In this document: positions 11,866 to 24,029 of the stretch, piece by piece
Position numbering within the stretch: position 1 is the stretch's first letter
How the letters are laid out: each line of letters opens with the position of its first letter
Assembly: GCA_028386065.3 (NCBI GenBank)
Contig: JAKUCV010007374.1
Span: 62,001 to 126,000, forward strand
Reading direction: 5' to 3'
DNA length: 64,000 nucleotides
Source: Turnera subulata
Lineage: Eukaryota > Streptophyta > Magnoliopsida > Malpighiales > Passifloraceae
The notes under the pieces: generated by a model
What the model saw: the letters and a program-made list of their open reading frames with translations, nothing else
What the model was told of the DNA's origin: nothing
Databases searched by the model: none
Translations under genes and position numbers: made by a program

Positions 11866-14800
11866 TGAAACGTCCGTGTCCCAATTTATTAGTATAAAAT
11901 GACTTTAAATATAAAATGACCAAATTGCCCTTATCATTTCTGGGATACGGAAATCATCAACTAAACACCTGTATCCCAAAATATCTAATCAAATTAATTA
12001 AAGCGTATGAAAAGACTAAATTGTCCTTTTTACCCGGGATACAATACAAATAAGATAGTCATCATTTATTTACGCAATATATCATACAATAAGTAATACA
12101 ATTCGAGTATGCAGCGGAAGACAAATACATAAACAAATATGAATGTAATGCACCCTATGGATCAGACCCGAGGAGAAAAGCACTGCCACCTGCTGATATG
12201 CACCACTGCTCAACGAACAGCTAACCTGTAAAAATCTGTGAGGGGGTGAGACCAACCACTGTCTCACCGCAAAAAAATAAACCAGTGTATACAAATACAA
12301 ATCAACTACAAGTACACCGATATCAAGCAACAGCAACCACAATGTACAAACAAGTCACAATGAACAATACAAGTCATCATCAGACTTCAAACCAACACTG
12401 ATCTATAATCACTTAATTATCATTGTACTTTATTGTTATTAGGGTTGAATGTTTTATTAGGATTTAGTATTTTATTAGGGCCCACTACTGTGTGCGTCGA
12501 GCTCGGTCCCGTCTCATGAGACAACCAGGGCATAATCCCAAAAATATCCAGGGCAAGGCCCAATACAATCAGAGAGAGAGGAAGACAAAGAGAAAGAGGG
12601 AGGTAGAAAGGGGGAGATAGAAAGAGGGAGGTAGAACTGGTCATCACAGGCCCATATGCTAAACCGCATAAACCATGCTTTCCCGCATGCAATCCCGAGG
12701 GGTATCACTTCCCGCTCGAACCAACCGGTCAACAGCCCCACAGTAGAATTATTATAACTCGTTATTCTCAATTATGCATAAAGGGTTTTGCCATACGTTA
12801 TTATCAAACAGGTTGGGTGGATTTAATATCTTATTCTCAAATCCGGGCCTCCAGCCCTCAAGTCACCACATGAACCACAAAACCATATCACATGTTATAT
12901 CACATAACCAACAAACTCATGCTCAACTGGCATATCATATCAACAGGCACGTAATACACGTAATCAGACATACTGCATCAAGGTATTATCAATAGAATAC
13001 AAGTGCATATAGGAACACCAGCACAGCAAGCATACATGCATATAGTGTACAATACCAACCAAGTATTACGACCTCTTGTTCCAAGTTTATTAACCTAGCC
13101 TTGTAGGCAGTAATGCATACAAAGGTTTATAAGTCCTCACCTGGGCAAATAGAGAGCTAGTATCCAAACCTATCTTGACATAAAACCTTGGTGCTCCTAA
13201 GGTATCACTGATGCCTAAACATTGACACATGTATCAAGTATAGCATACACTTACATAATATGAAGAGCATGACTAGTGCTTGATAAGTTATGATAGAAAT
13301 TTTTTATGATAAGGATCCTTATCCAGCATGAGACCGTAACGAGGAAGGATTCGTCTCTCGGTCAAAATTAACTGTGAAACTCATTTGAAACTGGAAATCC
13401 ATTTGGAAACTAAATGCACAGACACCAAGGTTTCATGGCGCAAACCCCATGGCGAATTTACTAGACTGGTAAAACTTTTGAATAATGATTCTTGCATTGA
13501 AACCAAGTTAATAGCCATTATAGCTGCCATCTCGCATTTAGAATACCTATAAGTTACTAGGTGCCAATATTTTAATACAAAAAAATGCGCATAAACACGA
13601 TGATTTTGATAACAAGGAAGTTTAGAAACCATATAAACCCATGTGAGATGCACCAAGCAAAACTTGATACCGATCCCCACAAAGGCGATGTTAAATTCCT
13701 CCTTTATAATGTATACGTATCACCCTTTACTCCACGTATTCTTCTTTCCAATATAGACATTTACTTAAATGCATAATCCCATAGTTAAACAACCAGTTCA
13801 TGCCCGCCACACACTTTGCAACATGTATCAATCTAGAATTTGGTATTCTATAAAAAGAACCAGGAACGTAATTGCATTACTTTGACTAAAACCTCTTTAA
13901 TAAATTCACCAGACTTGAAAACGACTTTCCTTGCGCAGCACCAAGAACACCAAAACCAAAACCATATTCTTTATATAATTATTATTATTATCTACTTGAA
14001 AGCCGGAAACAATCTTATTGCACTCTCATGACAAATTCAACACAGCATTGACGAAGGATTAGCAATGATTCCTTACCAGTAAAAATTCAAATTGGCTAGA
14101 GATTAACCAGCTCGCCGGAGACGCAACAACAACCGCCCACACGCCACCATCCACGAAACCAGCCACCACCCACAACAAAAGACAGACCATCAACCCCAAA
14201 ACCCGAAGCAAAGAGAAAGACAAGAAACCGAGTTGGACTTACCCAACTATTGGCGGCCAAGGCCTTGACTATGTTGCAGCAGTGTCGTGAGGAGGAGAGG
14301 TAGAAGATGATGGTGACGACTAGAATGAAAAGAAGAAAAGAAAAGAAAATGGTTTTAGGGAAAGAAAAAAAAGAAAAACAAATCGTGAAGAAGGTGAGGA
14401 AGAAAATGGAAGAGAAAGGAGTGGAAGTGGCCAGCCGTTTTGGGAGAAAGATGAGGAAGAGAAAATGAGGAGAGAGATAAAAAAATTTGTTTTTATACCT
14501 AGGGTTCGGCCAAAGCATAAAACGGCGTCATTTTGGTTAGCAAAACGGCATCGTTTCACCCTTTTAACTCCCCAGGTCAACACACCCATCCAACCTGGTC
14601 AAAACACGGCTATTCATGAGTTTCATGCCTTAGTTTCCTCATTACGACGTAGTTTTGGGTCCAACTACATCGAATCCTCATTTCACATCGAAATGCGATT
14701 TATTTCCAACGAAACCCGAACAAGGAACAAATTCGAAAAAATAAATTATTATTTCCAAGGAAACTAAATTTTTTTCTTGATCAAAAATCCGAAAAGTTAT

Positions 14801-14881
14801 GCAAGGGTAAAATAGGGAATAAAATTTCAAAAATTCCGAGAAATTCATAGAAATTAAATACCGAAAATCCGGGGCGTTACA
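11866..14881 (-). repeat. 5' LTR of LARD copy D (full length, 3.0 kb)
   Basis: About 3016 bp. Minus-strand landmarks from the start: TGTAACGCCCC, the AAAACG...CGTTTT palindrome near 14520, TATAAAAA near 14490-14497, a pyrimidine/purine-biased transcribed leader, the ggtgagac/gtctcacc hairpin at 12245-12268, and the GTTTCA end. It contains 12391-13450, about 1.06 kb that the other LTR lacks. Minus frames of 85-140 codons (12420-12771, 14096-14518) are low-complexity leader sequence with no recognised product. Confidence 0.85.
12245..12268 (-). promoter_or_regulatory. Conserved LTR hairpin, copies in LARD D
   Basis: Minus-strand copy of the same hairpin in the 5' LTR; a second identical one is at 8777-8800 in the 3' LTR. 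Confidence 0.75.
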
Positions 14882-15005
14882 CTAACACCCAAATAACTTT
14901 TTAATTTTTGTTTTATTGTGAAAATAGTTTTTTGAGTTAATTCTTGAAATCTACTTTCCAAAACAAAAAAAAAAAAGAGAGAGAACAATTCAAAACATGC
15001 CCTAA

Positions 15006-15959
15006 ATTAGGCGATTTTTCTAAAAACAACAATGGTATAATATTTTCGGAATTTTTATTTTTTCAATACTCACTTAAACTTTCTTTAAAAATTAGAGTAA
15101 CATTATAAGTTATTGTCCTTCAACTCCTTATCATGCTACCTGTCAAAATTTCAGAGTCTCATTAAATTAAAGTACAGTTATTTTATAGTAAAGTACATAG
15201 TAGATATGTGTAATTGTTTATGGATTCTTCGATAAAAAGTATTCTAGAAAATCAAAAAAAAAATTGGAATAAAAAATTAAAAATTTTAGCATAATTAAAA
15301 TTATAAAATAGATACAAACCTGCACAAGGTGCAATTATCTAGATGTTTTAACATACTATACATTCATTTATAAAAGTTGAGCTCCCCAAAATGGAAACAA
15401 ATACCCGCAACTAATGAATATTATTTTCTTAGTGACTTGAAAAATCATTTTACTTTAAATAGTGAATTGTGTAATTAATCCATCATATAATAGTGAAAAG
15501 GTTATTCTAGTCGCAGTAAAATAATGTTCGCAAATTGGGGATATTTTTTTCTTTTGTAAGAACATATCATGAGCTCCTAGGGCACAAGATAGAAAAATTC
15601 AACATAAAATACATTGGTATAAAAGAAATTATAATAATTTGATAAAAGTTATGATACATAAGAAATAAATTTTTGAGGTTTAATTTTTTTTCTATCATAT
15701 AATTTAGGTTATCGCATAAAAATAAAAAGAATTGTGCGATGATCCATCAATAAGTATTTTTTTAAGCTTCACATAGTACAATCCTACTTTTCTTAGGCAC
15801 TATTAGGACCAGTCAATAACTTTTTTAATATTATCAAAGCCTCTACTGCTAAAAACTCCAAGAGATTAAAAACTTTTGTAAAACCAACCAATTTGTATAT
15901 GTTTTCTATTGTGTTTCTATTTGTTCTGGTCTTTTGTGTAACCTAACATGATGTTTCAT
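15006..15959. other. AT-rich intergenic sequence
   Basis: No open frame with a recognisable product, no tandem repeat and no termini of a mobile element were seen. Composition is strongly AT-rich. Confidence 0.5.
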
Positions 15960-16140
15960 GCTGCAAAAAGGATATATAATACTAGAAAAGGAAAATATTA
16001 AATGTAAATACACGAAATTAGTGAAAATTAATTAATTGAATCCAAAAATGTGTGCAAAATATACAACATCAACACCTTAAACTTAAATTTTTGCTTATCC
16101 GAAACAGATGTAAAAAAATCTCACCAATTGGAATTAGTTA
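15960..16140 (-). mobile_element. Athila/Tat-type 3'-end remnant
   Basis: On the minus strand the sequence reads a GGATAAGCAAAAATTTAAGTT-like PPT block followed by TGATGTTGTATATTTTGCAC near 16066. This is the arrangement at the interior/3' LTR junction of Athila-class elements; compare TTTAAATGTGGGGTGG then TGATGAG at 38667-38690. Only about 100 bp of LTR-like sequence can be followed to the left. Confidence 0.35.
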
Positions 16141-17399
16141 CGCCAAAAAAAATCTAAATTCACATGAAATTCTCTAAACTGCCTAAAAAGTATCAAGATT
16201 CTCAACCTACAAAATTTTTACATTAATCATGTTTGTCTCCTCACCTGCATGTCCCACGGGTGGCTAATCTCGAATTGTATTTTTTAAAAAAAAAATATCA
16301 TGTGTTTTTTAAAAAATAATTGTATTGAAAATAGTTTGTTTGGGAGTTTTAATTTAATTATTACGCATAAAATATCTCAATTATTTGAGGAGTAATTGAC
16401 TAATATAAAACACTATAAATACAAAAATTAAGATTGATATGGTTGTTCCTGAAAAATAATTTCTTTTCTTCATTATTTTTCCTCTGTCACATTTTTATGA
16501 CAGTAGAATTTCATAAGTAGAGTTGGAATGAAAAAAAAAGACTGTATCTTTTATATTATGGGACAATACTAGATCTCATGTCAATTTACGACTTCGATGG
16601 TGGGCGAGTGAGCTTAAAGCTTCCTAAGAACAACTCTATCATAAGTCTAGTTATAATTATAAACCAGTGGCTTAACTAGTCTAACCCCCTCTTCTGAAGA
16701 GACTATCTACATCTTGAATATAGGTGAACATCATACCATATAACTATAACTAAAGGCCAGCAAGAGCAAACCTAGTTTAGGAGACTGCACCGCCCTATTA
16801 GGCCCTTATTTAGAAACCAATTTAGGCACCGTGGTTTTTCTTCCTTGTTTTTTCTTCTGTCTACTTTAAACCCATAGTAATTGCATCAGTATTGCTAGTT
16901 TCAATGACTATCTTACATGGCTGTTTTTCGTTAAAGGCAAAAAAATGCAGTGGGCAATGGTATCATTTATGGCTTTAGTTGATTGAGACTTCTAACAAGA
17001 AAACATTGAAAATAATCACCGTACCAATGCTTCATAATCCACTATGTTATAAATTAATTATATGTAGAGGTGCTTGAAGATCCTACCAGAAAAAATACGG
17101 TCGTTTTTGTGGCTCATTATCACTCAGCAGCTGCAAGAAAACAAGCTAGAAGGTTGTGAAACAATCAACCTCAATGGTTAAATTTAACTAAAGAGTGCAA
17201 ATTTTTCTAGATGTAAAATTTATATACGGGCCCAATACTGAAATTCTAGATTACCGACTTTTGGTATTTATCTTTGTTCATTAAGTCTTCTTATAATTGG
17301 GGTCTATAAATAGCCTTCCTATCCTCATTAACACATATAAGAAAAGAGAGAACAACATATCATTACATATATTAGCCATTATGGTTTAGTATTTAAGAT
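16141..17399. other. AT-rich intergenic sequence
   Basis: No gene, RNA or terminal repeat recognised. Long reading frames are absent on both strands. Confidence 0.5.
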
Positions 17400-17910
17400 A
17401 TAATAAGTGAAGTAGTAAGTTAGAAACCAAACACCAAAATTCTAAATTCCAAACTTTAAACCCCTAAATCAAAAACACTATATCCTAAAACCCTCAACTT
17501 TATATCCTAAAGCTATAAATTTCAAATCTTAAAAACCTTATGTCCTAAGCTGTAAATCCTAAAACCATAAACAATAAATTCTAAAACCTTAAAACCTGAA
17601 ATCTTAAACTCTAAACCCTAAAAGTCCAAAACACTAATCCTTGAATCCTAAGCTCGATACCTTAAAATATTAAAATTTAAACAGTAAAATTTCAACCGCT
17701 AAAACCTAAAATTCTTAACCTTATATTCTAAATCCCTATGCTCTAATTCCTAAATCTTAAACTCCAAACCCTAATAATTTAAAATCCTAAACTATAAACC
17801 CTAAATTCTTAACCCAAAAAACTTAAACCACTAATCCTAAAAAGCTAAAACCTTAAACACAACATCTAAATTCCCTAAATCCTAAATCTTAAACCCCAAA
17901 ACCATAAATT
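17400..17910. repeat. Degenerate telomere-like (CCCTAAA-related) tract
   Basis: About 500 bp made of short phrases based on CCTAAA, CCCTAAA, CTTAAA and CCATAAA, for example AAACTCTAAACCCTAAAAG near 17610 and AAACCCTAAATTC near 17795. The units are 7-9 bases, never perfectly tandem for long, and C-rich on the plus strand throughout. It resembles a decayed interstitial telomeric tract of Arabidopsis-type repeats or a simple-sequence derivative of one. Confidence 0.6.
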
Positions 17911-20802
17911 TTTGCTACCCCTTTTCGGCCACGGTAGGTCTCCAGTAATTAATATACTGTATCTTTTTTTCGTGTCATTTAATTCTATTAGTTTCTCAAA
18001 TTCATGTATCTTTAAGGCTTAATGTTAATAGCTTGGTGGAGTTTTAGTCTTTAGAGGTCTATTAGGTTACTGAGCTTCTAACTTCAGTGGAAAAAGGAAT
18101 TTGATGAATATTAGCATAATTGAAACTCCTAAAAAATTGTGTATCTTACTTTACAAATTCGTTTAAAACTCACTATGCTTGTATCAGAGGGTGCCAATTC
18201 TTATTTGAGGGAAGTTTGTTTATTCACAATCAACATCAACGGTTGATGTGATATATCCAATGAATGTGTTGAGTAGGATCTTGTTACATAAATGTCCATG
18301 GCTTATGTCAATTATGTGCGCATATTTTGTGAAACCTTACTCTAATTACTAATTTTGTTTTGGGTTGATGATTCAAAATTTACCATCATTAGCTTGAGAT
18401 AGAAATTTCTGTCAAGTATACGATACAACACTAGATATTTCACCTTAAATTTTCCATTCCCAATCCTGAAGTAAAATTTATCACAATTACGAGGGAAAAA
18501 AATCCCTGACCAAAATTTGTTTTCCCAGTAGACAGTAGTGAATAAGAGTTGAGGTGGAGGTGGTTGTTATTGGATGATAGGCGGTGGTACCAGCTACCAT
18601 GCTAGATAGAATTTGCAACACAGCTACGATGCAAGCTGTGGCCAAGGTGGATCATAGATAGAATTTTAAAATTTAAGAAAATGAGAGAGATTAAAAGATG
18701 GTAATTTTTTTTTTATTTCATGGGAATAAAAAATTAGAATCAAAAACATAAATAATGTGAAACAAATTCTAAAATTGTGGCTTTTTCTAACTTATGTCAT
18801 TACAAGTTTGTTTTATCGGTAATTTGAGGGAAAATGCACAATATTACCCGGTATTCATGGAATTTGGGGACAAAATTAGTAAAATTAAATGTTCGAGGAA
18901 AAAAAATCATATAATTGACATATTTAGGGGATATACATTAGCATTTAACCGCATAAAAAAACAATGAATCTTAATATATGAGTGAGTTGATGTTGATGAA
19001 ATTTTGTGTGATTGGCCGCCAATTTCAAATGGTTCAGTTGATGAGAATATGTTGTGATTCATAGGATAAGGAGTCCATAAAACATTTCAAAAAATAATTC
19101 TATATGATGAGTTTTTTACTTTAAAAATAATAATTAAAAAATTAAACAAAGAATGTTACTACTAAAACCGAAAAGTGTCATTTAATTAGGGAATTACAAG
19201 TAACAATACATATTTAAAATAAAAAATCATCACACAACTAATATCACTTGATTTTAAAAACTTTTTCCTATCAAGCATGTGTGGGTGTTTATATATGATA
19301 CCAACACAACACCAATAGCTCACCAATGACGCATAGCTTAAAATTTTTCAATTCAAATGTATGTAGAAAAGGAAAGTTTGATTTTATTACCTGCGTGTAA
19401 TGCAACAATTAATTTGATCCCAAAACAAAGTATATGGGTCGAGCCATTCTACAAAATCTAACACTTTATAGCATATGGCATAATACATTTTTCCTTCCAT
19501 GAATTTTTACTCACCAAGTAAAAACAAGCTTTCTCCGTAAGGAATTTTGCAACCCTTATTAGTATGGATTTCAAGTTCTCTGACCTCTCCACTATCATAT
19601 AGTCTGCAAAGTTTTTGATTAACAACTTTATTCTGGAAAACTTCGCCATTATATCCCATACTGATTGGAGTTCCGTTCACAATATGTTGGAAGTAGAATA
19701 ACATGCACTTTTGTCCATTAAAGTTTGCTTGTTCTTTTGTCTATCAAAACTCTCCCTCTAAGCATATGGCAGTGTAAAATAGAATTTAGACTAAATCAAA
19801 CTCCGCATAATACAACAGAATAACTATCAATGACGACCGATTTATGACTTAATCCCTTTACTAATTTACTTTTTTCCATTTCCTTTTTTTTTAACTTTAT
19901 ACTGATTGAATATTATGATTGGTTTTCATTGGACTGGCTATAGTTGTTTCAATACTAGAGGAGGAAAAGGGAGGAGAAGATCCATAGAAGGATGCATTAA
20001 AATTTAGTAATTTTGATTATTGTTATTTGTCTAAAGTATTATAAGAATTTAGATGATAGTAGTTTTGTTTATCTAGCACTACATGTGTAACATAGACTAT
20101 ACTTACAATTGTCATCCTAAACTATACATATAAAGGCTATGCTAAACACATTCATGCTTATGTTCAAGTGAAACTCCTACCAATTTGTATGAAGTTTCAG
20201 TTCTTGCTTTGTTTGTTTTGGAAGACTATGACGACCAAGTTTGTCAATATTCCTCTAAAAAATGAAAAACGGAACTAACATTGTCAAAAACTGTTGCTTT
20301 CTTTTGAAGCTTATTTTTTTATGTTGTTTATATTATTGTTGTTGTTAACTTGCATTTTTCTTTTAATTTCATACGAAGATTTTGCTTGCTTCTCATTATT
20401 ATGGTTATTTTTTATTCTACAGTGAATATGTTGAGTACGCTTCCCCTACTGTATGTATGGATAAATCTTCCAACAAATTCTTGCACAAATTGAACATGTT
20501 CAAGTGCCTATAATTTTTTCTCTCTGTAAAGCCAATCATCTGCTAAAAAATAAAAATAATAATAAAATTTTTTACGACATATTGGTGACGCCTATGTTAA
20601 CTCTTTTGCGTCAAATTTAGAGTTTAAGCGAGGTGTTTTTTGTTTCTCTTTCCTATTTTCAAGTTATATTCTTCTCACATTTCTCTATTTCTTTTTATGC
20701 TTTTAGAATTGTGAGATCTCCCCAAGTGATACATCTCATTTATTCCTAGGATACAAGCATTGTTATCTTTTGCTCAAACATTTTTATTTTTTAATTTGAT
20801 AG
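17911..20802. other. AT-rich intergenic sequence with an unassigned minus-strand frame
   Basis: No recognisable gene. The only notable frame is minus 19458-19704, where two overlapping readings of about 65 codons share a stretch (NGTPISMGYNGEV...) that I do not recognise. Upstream exons of the RPA-like relic at 20803 could lie here but none was found. Confidence 0.4.
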
Positions 20803-22500
20803 GACTGTGGAGTATGTATCTCTCAAAAGCCTTCAGCCATACCAAATAGAAGGTAAACTATTGGTCCGTCATTGCTGCATTTGGAAGACTAAAAATATAA
20901 AAGATGATAACTATGTCCAATGCAGCGAGCGACTGTCTCTTGACTGATAATGGTGTAATTGAATCACATGTATAGGTGACTTATATTTTAATTTTTTTTT
21001 TCGATAGTTGCTGATGTTAATTAAGATGCCTAATCTTTATACTTTTGTGGATAATTAATTGTTGGCTATGTCTTATTTTATTTTTCTCTTTGTCCTATTT
21101 TCAAATTTCAAAAGGGTAATGGAGTTCATGCCACCATCAATCCACGGCTAGAAATACATTTCATTTTAAAACTATAGCCAGGAAATATGTATGAAGTTGA
21201 AGAATTCTTTCCTACTGAAAGCAATTCAAATAGTACAGTACCATATATAGTGTGCTTGAATTTCGCCAAAAAACCAAGATAAAATAGATTGATGCTTGTT
21301 TTTCAGTTTTATCAACTACGAAAACATCACTGCATCAGTATGAATGGGGTTCTCATAGATAACCTATTTATTGTTAAAAAATTAACATAAAATACTTATA
21401 ATATTTTCATATAGTCTAATAATATATTACAATTGATGTATTGGTTTCTATTACAGATCTTATTAGTTACTTGCATGGCATTCAAAATTTTGAGAAACAA
21501 CACTGTAAAGGTAGCAATGTGCATGACAAGTGAGAATTCATCCTGCAAGAAGATAAGTAAAATAAATGGTAACCACTGTAAAATAAATGTTAGTGTATAT
21601 ATATATATATATACACTAACATTTATCTATAATGTGCATGGCTTGATATTTTTATGAGGAAACAAAGCTAGAGTCACGTTTTGAAGGGCTGTTGCTCGAT
21701 CACTTGACTGTGATGCGCTACAATCACTCATTGGTCCAATTATTATGGTGTTCACCTGCTTCAAACCTTCAACATTTCGAGGTATATCACAACCTTTTCA
21801 TTTTTTAAAAAAATAATATTTCCAATATTTTATAAAAGTTTTGCACATGTGACTAACTTTTTCTACTGCTTGAAACATATCTTCTCTCATTGCAACACAA
21901 TCAAACATGATATTCCCTAATCTTGATATCCCAAAAGTTGCACATTACAAAGAGTTGTAAGTTAAACTTCTTACATGAAATATTTGATAAGGAGAACTTA
22001 TCATCACTCTAACAAATATGCTGATAGTGATTTATCAACTATAATTTCTCTATAGGATGCAGAATATCAAAGTCTTAACCCCTATTCAGGTGTTGAATTG
22101 GATATAACGAGAATGGAACAACTTCCTAGGAAAATAATTAAAAAATTATTACTATTGATTCTAGCTAACCATCAGGTTTTTCTATGTAATAAACAAAATT
22201 TTACTTATTTATAGTTATGATTAAATTATTGTTGTGGTAGTTTGACCCGATCATGGAAAGTTTATAAGAAACATTCTTTTCCAATATTATTTTTATTAGT
22301 TGAACGACTGAATAACTTTATCATTTTCAGGAATACCATTTCATTTGCAAGGCAAATATGATTGAGATCAACTTGAGTATTGGTTAGTTTTACCATGCAT
22401 GCCTCACATGCTACAAACAATTTGATCAAACTTCAACAGTTCCTATTTGTCCAAAGCATGACATTATAAAAAGGACTCTCACTTCCATGTGGTAATTGAT
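20803..22500 (+). pseudogene. RPA1-like single-stranded-DNA-binding protein, multi-exon relic
   Basis: Plus-strand segments give successive pieces of a plant replication protein A large-subunit-like protein, separated by AT-rich intron-like gaps. 20806-20948 encodes VEYVSLKSLQPYQIEGKLLV then CIWKTKNIKD, the first OB-fold (DUF223-type). 21115-21290 encodes GNGVHATINPRLEIHF and PGNMYEVEEFFPTESNS. 21463-21530 encodes DLISYLHGIQNFEK, the usual D-I-I-G strand. 21710-21785 encodes LIGPIIMVFTCFKPSTFRG. 21910-21960 encodes FPNLDIPKVAHYKEL. 22331-22490 encodes YHFICKANMIEINL and FYHACLTCYKQFD...CPKH, the C-terminal zinc ribbon. The order is that of the family. In-frame stops (near 20947 and 21180) and frame changes show it is dead. 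Such RPA-like genes occur both as host genes and as Helitron cargo; no Rep/helicase was seen here. Confidence 0.6.
21583..21626. repeat. 44-bp perfect palindrome
   Basis: ATAAATGTTAGTGTATAT and its reverse complement meet over a TA-rich centre at 21604/21605. It lies inside an intron-like gap of the RPA-like relic and could extrude as a cruciform. It could also be a minimal remnant of a larger inverted repeat. Confidence 0.8.
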
Positions 22501-24029
22501 ATACTTTGCCCAACACTTCACACTTCACATTATTACCGCCTTGACAAATAATCATTTATCATTGAAAGCATGCATTATTGTTAAGTTGGGCTACGTGTTA
22601 AATAGGCTTGCTCATCATATCATTAATAGGTTGACTAAGACATTATAGGGAGCAACAAAATAGATAATACGACCTCAAGTAGTTGTAGGATACATATATG
22701 TAGCATATGACGTAGTGTGGATAAAATTAAATTAAAAGGTCCACTCAACTTGTTTTGTTACTGACGAGCGTCATTCATCAGTTAATGTTACATATACTTT
22801 ATTAGTGTGTAATATTAATATAGTTACTTATGCTAGCTAAAAGACCAAAGTATGGGTGGATCCAAATGAGTGGTAGGTCCCGTTACAGCAAGTTCTTACC
22901 AAACAAGCATCTATTTTGTGTTCTAAAAAAGTAGAAATTATATAAGTTTTCGTGGTGCAAGCTCATAGTTTTTTATGCTCAAAGAAAACAATAAAAATGA
23001 TTGACAAAATTTTTTTAATGGGAACCACAGCCACCCCGATGCTTGAAAAACAAAAAAGAAAAGGGAAGAGTTACTGATCATGTAACGAACTGTTGTTGCT
23101 ATACTTGAAGGCTTCTTTGTTCACTTTATTATATTTTTGTAATAAATAAAGGAGTTTCTATGCTGCTGTTTATTTTATTATCCCTTTCATAATCATATAG
23201 TAAAACAAATTATTTCATTTTCAAAGGTTCAAAGCTTCCTCCTTTGTCCAACGACCAAGAAGAACAAACCAGCTTTGTAACTTATAGGAAGAGCTGTTGA
23301 GACATGTTACTTGCTATAACTTATATTATGAACAAGGAAAAACAAACCCCTTTGTCTTGCTAGATATCTTGGCCAATGTTGTAGGCAAAGAAAAAATTTT
23401 CCAAGTTTACTTTGGCATGTCAAGTTTCAACTCATCTAGGGTTGACATACTCATATGCCATATCTTTGATAGCTAAGATAAAAATTCAACCCATGTTGCC
23501 AATACTATAGAAACAACTAGTCAACATCCACTCTTACCAAAATTTGGTATTGGTTCTTGTTTGTCAATAGCATCTGTAGATGCACTAATGTCATCTACAA
23601 CAAAATATGGACCTTTAAGATCATCCTCAATCCACTGAATTACAAGACAGCATCCAAAAGCATATCTCAAAGCAATAGCACAAAAAAAAGGAAGCTAGAG
23701 TTGCTCCCTCACTATGCAGATCAAACTTCGGATAGGTTTTATCACTCTTTAAACTTGACAATCATCATTTGTTCACTGCCTCTCCTAAATATTTTGGCCA
23801 TTTTTTTTTCATAAATAAATTAGAAAAACCAGCAAAGCTCCAAAACCCTACAACCCAAAAAATTAGGAGAATCTAATGATGACCGACCTCTATCCATGGC
23901 AAGACAAAAGTAACAACGTAAAGCAAAAGCTAGGCAAGCAATCTAGAATAAAGTAATTTACTATTTTAAAGTTTCCTTAGAAATTAGTTTATAAACAATA
24001 GCTCTAATGCTTACTCTTATAGAAACACT
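22501..24029. other. AT-rich intergenic sequence
   Basis: No product recognised in any frame, including the 85-codon plus frame at 23557-23814. No terminal repeats or RNA genes were seen. Confidence 0.45.

Larger units (their letters stand above)
8398..14881 (-). mobile_element. LARD: large non-coding Ty3/gypsy-derived LTR element (copy D)
   Basis: A perfect 5-bp target duplication CTAAC (8393-8397 and 14882-14886) flanks two LTRs. On the minus strand the LTRs run TGTAACGCCCC...GGGCGTTTCA (left) and ...GGACGTTTCA (right). A PBS-like site abuts the right LTR, a PPT and a TTCGAGGACGAA motif abut the left LTR, and the interior is only 1.5 kb. No gag or pol domain is present on either strand. 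The TGTAACGCCCC start and the TTCGAGGACGAA motif before the PPT are typical of plant Tekay-type chromoviruses. I infer that this is a non-autonomous derivative mobilised by one. The interior is homologous to that of the plus-strand element at 49889 onward. Confidence 0.85.
7697..15002. mobile_element. PIF/Harbinger-like TIR element, interrupted by a LARD
   Basis: The left terminus at 7697 reads GGGCGTGTTTGAAACTGTTC. The right terminus at 15002, read inward on the minus strand, is GGGCATGTTTTGAATTGTTC. Both are flanked by TAA (7694-7696 and 15003-15005), the three-base duplication typical of PIF/Harbinger. Without the LARD at 8398-14881 the element is about 0.8 kb. The interior (7720-8397 and 14887-14980) is AT-rich and no transposase is recognisable, so it is non-autonomous. 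The termini resemble those of the element at 46696-48748 (GGGTGCGTTTGGGAACTG). Confidence 0.65.

Noticed and set aside
11469..11897. Antisense ORF of about 140 codons conserved between LARD copies D (plus) and A (minus 59603-60019), possibly a real protein
   Set aside because: Counting differences over about 100 aligned codons by hand gave roughly 13, 14 and 13 changes at codon positions 1, 2 and 3. That is no sign of protein-level constraint. Copy A also gains stops downstream.
19458..19704. Small protein gene on the minus strand
   Set aside because: Two overlapping short frames with no recognised family, no start context and AT-rich surroundings; recorded only as an unassigned frame.
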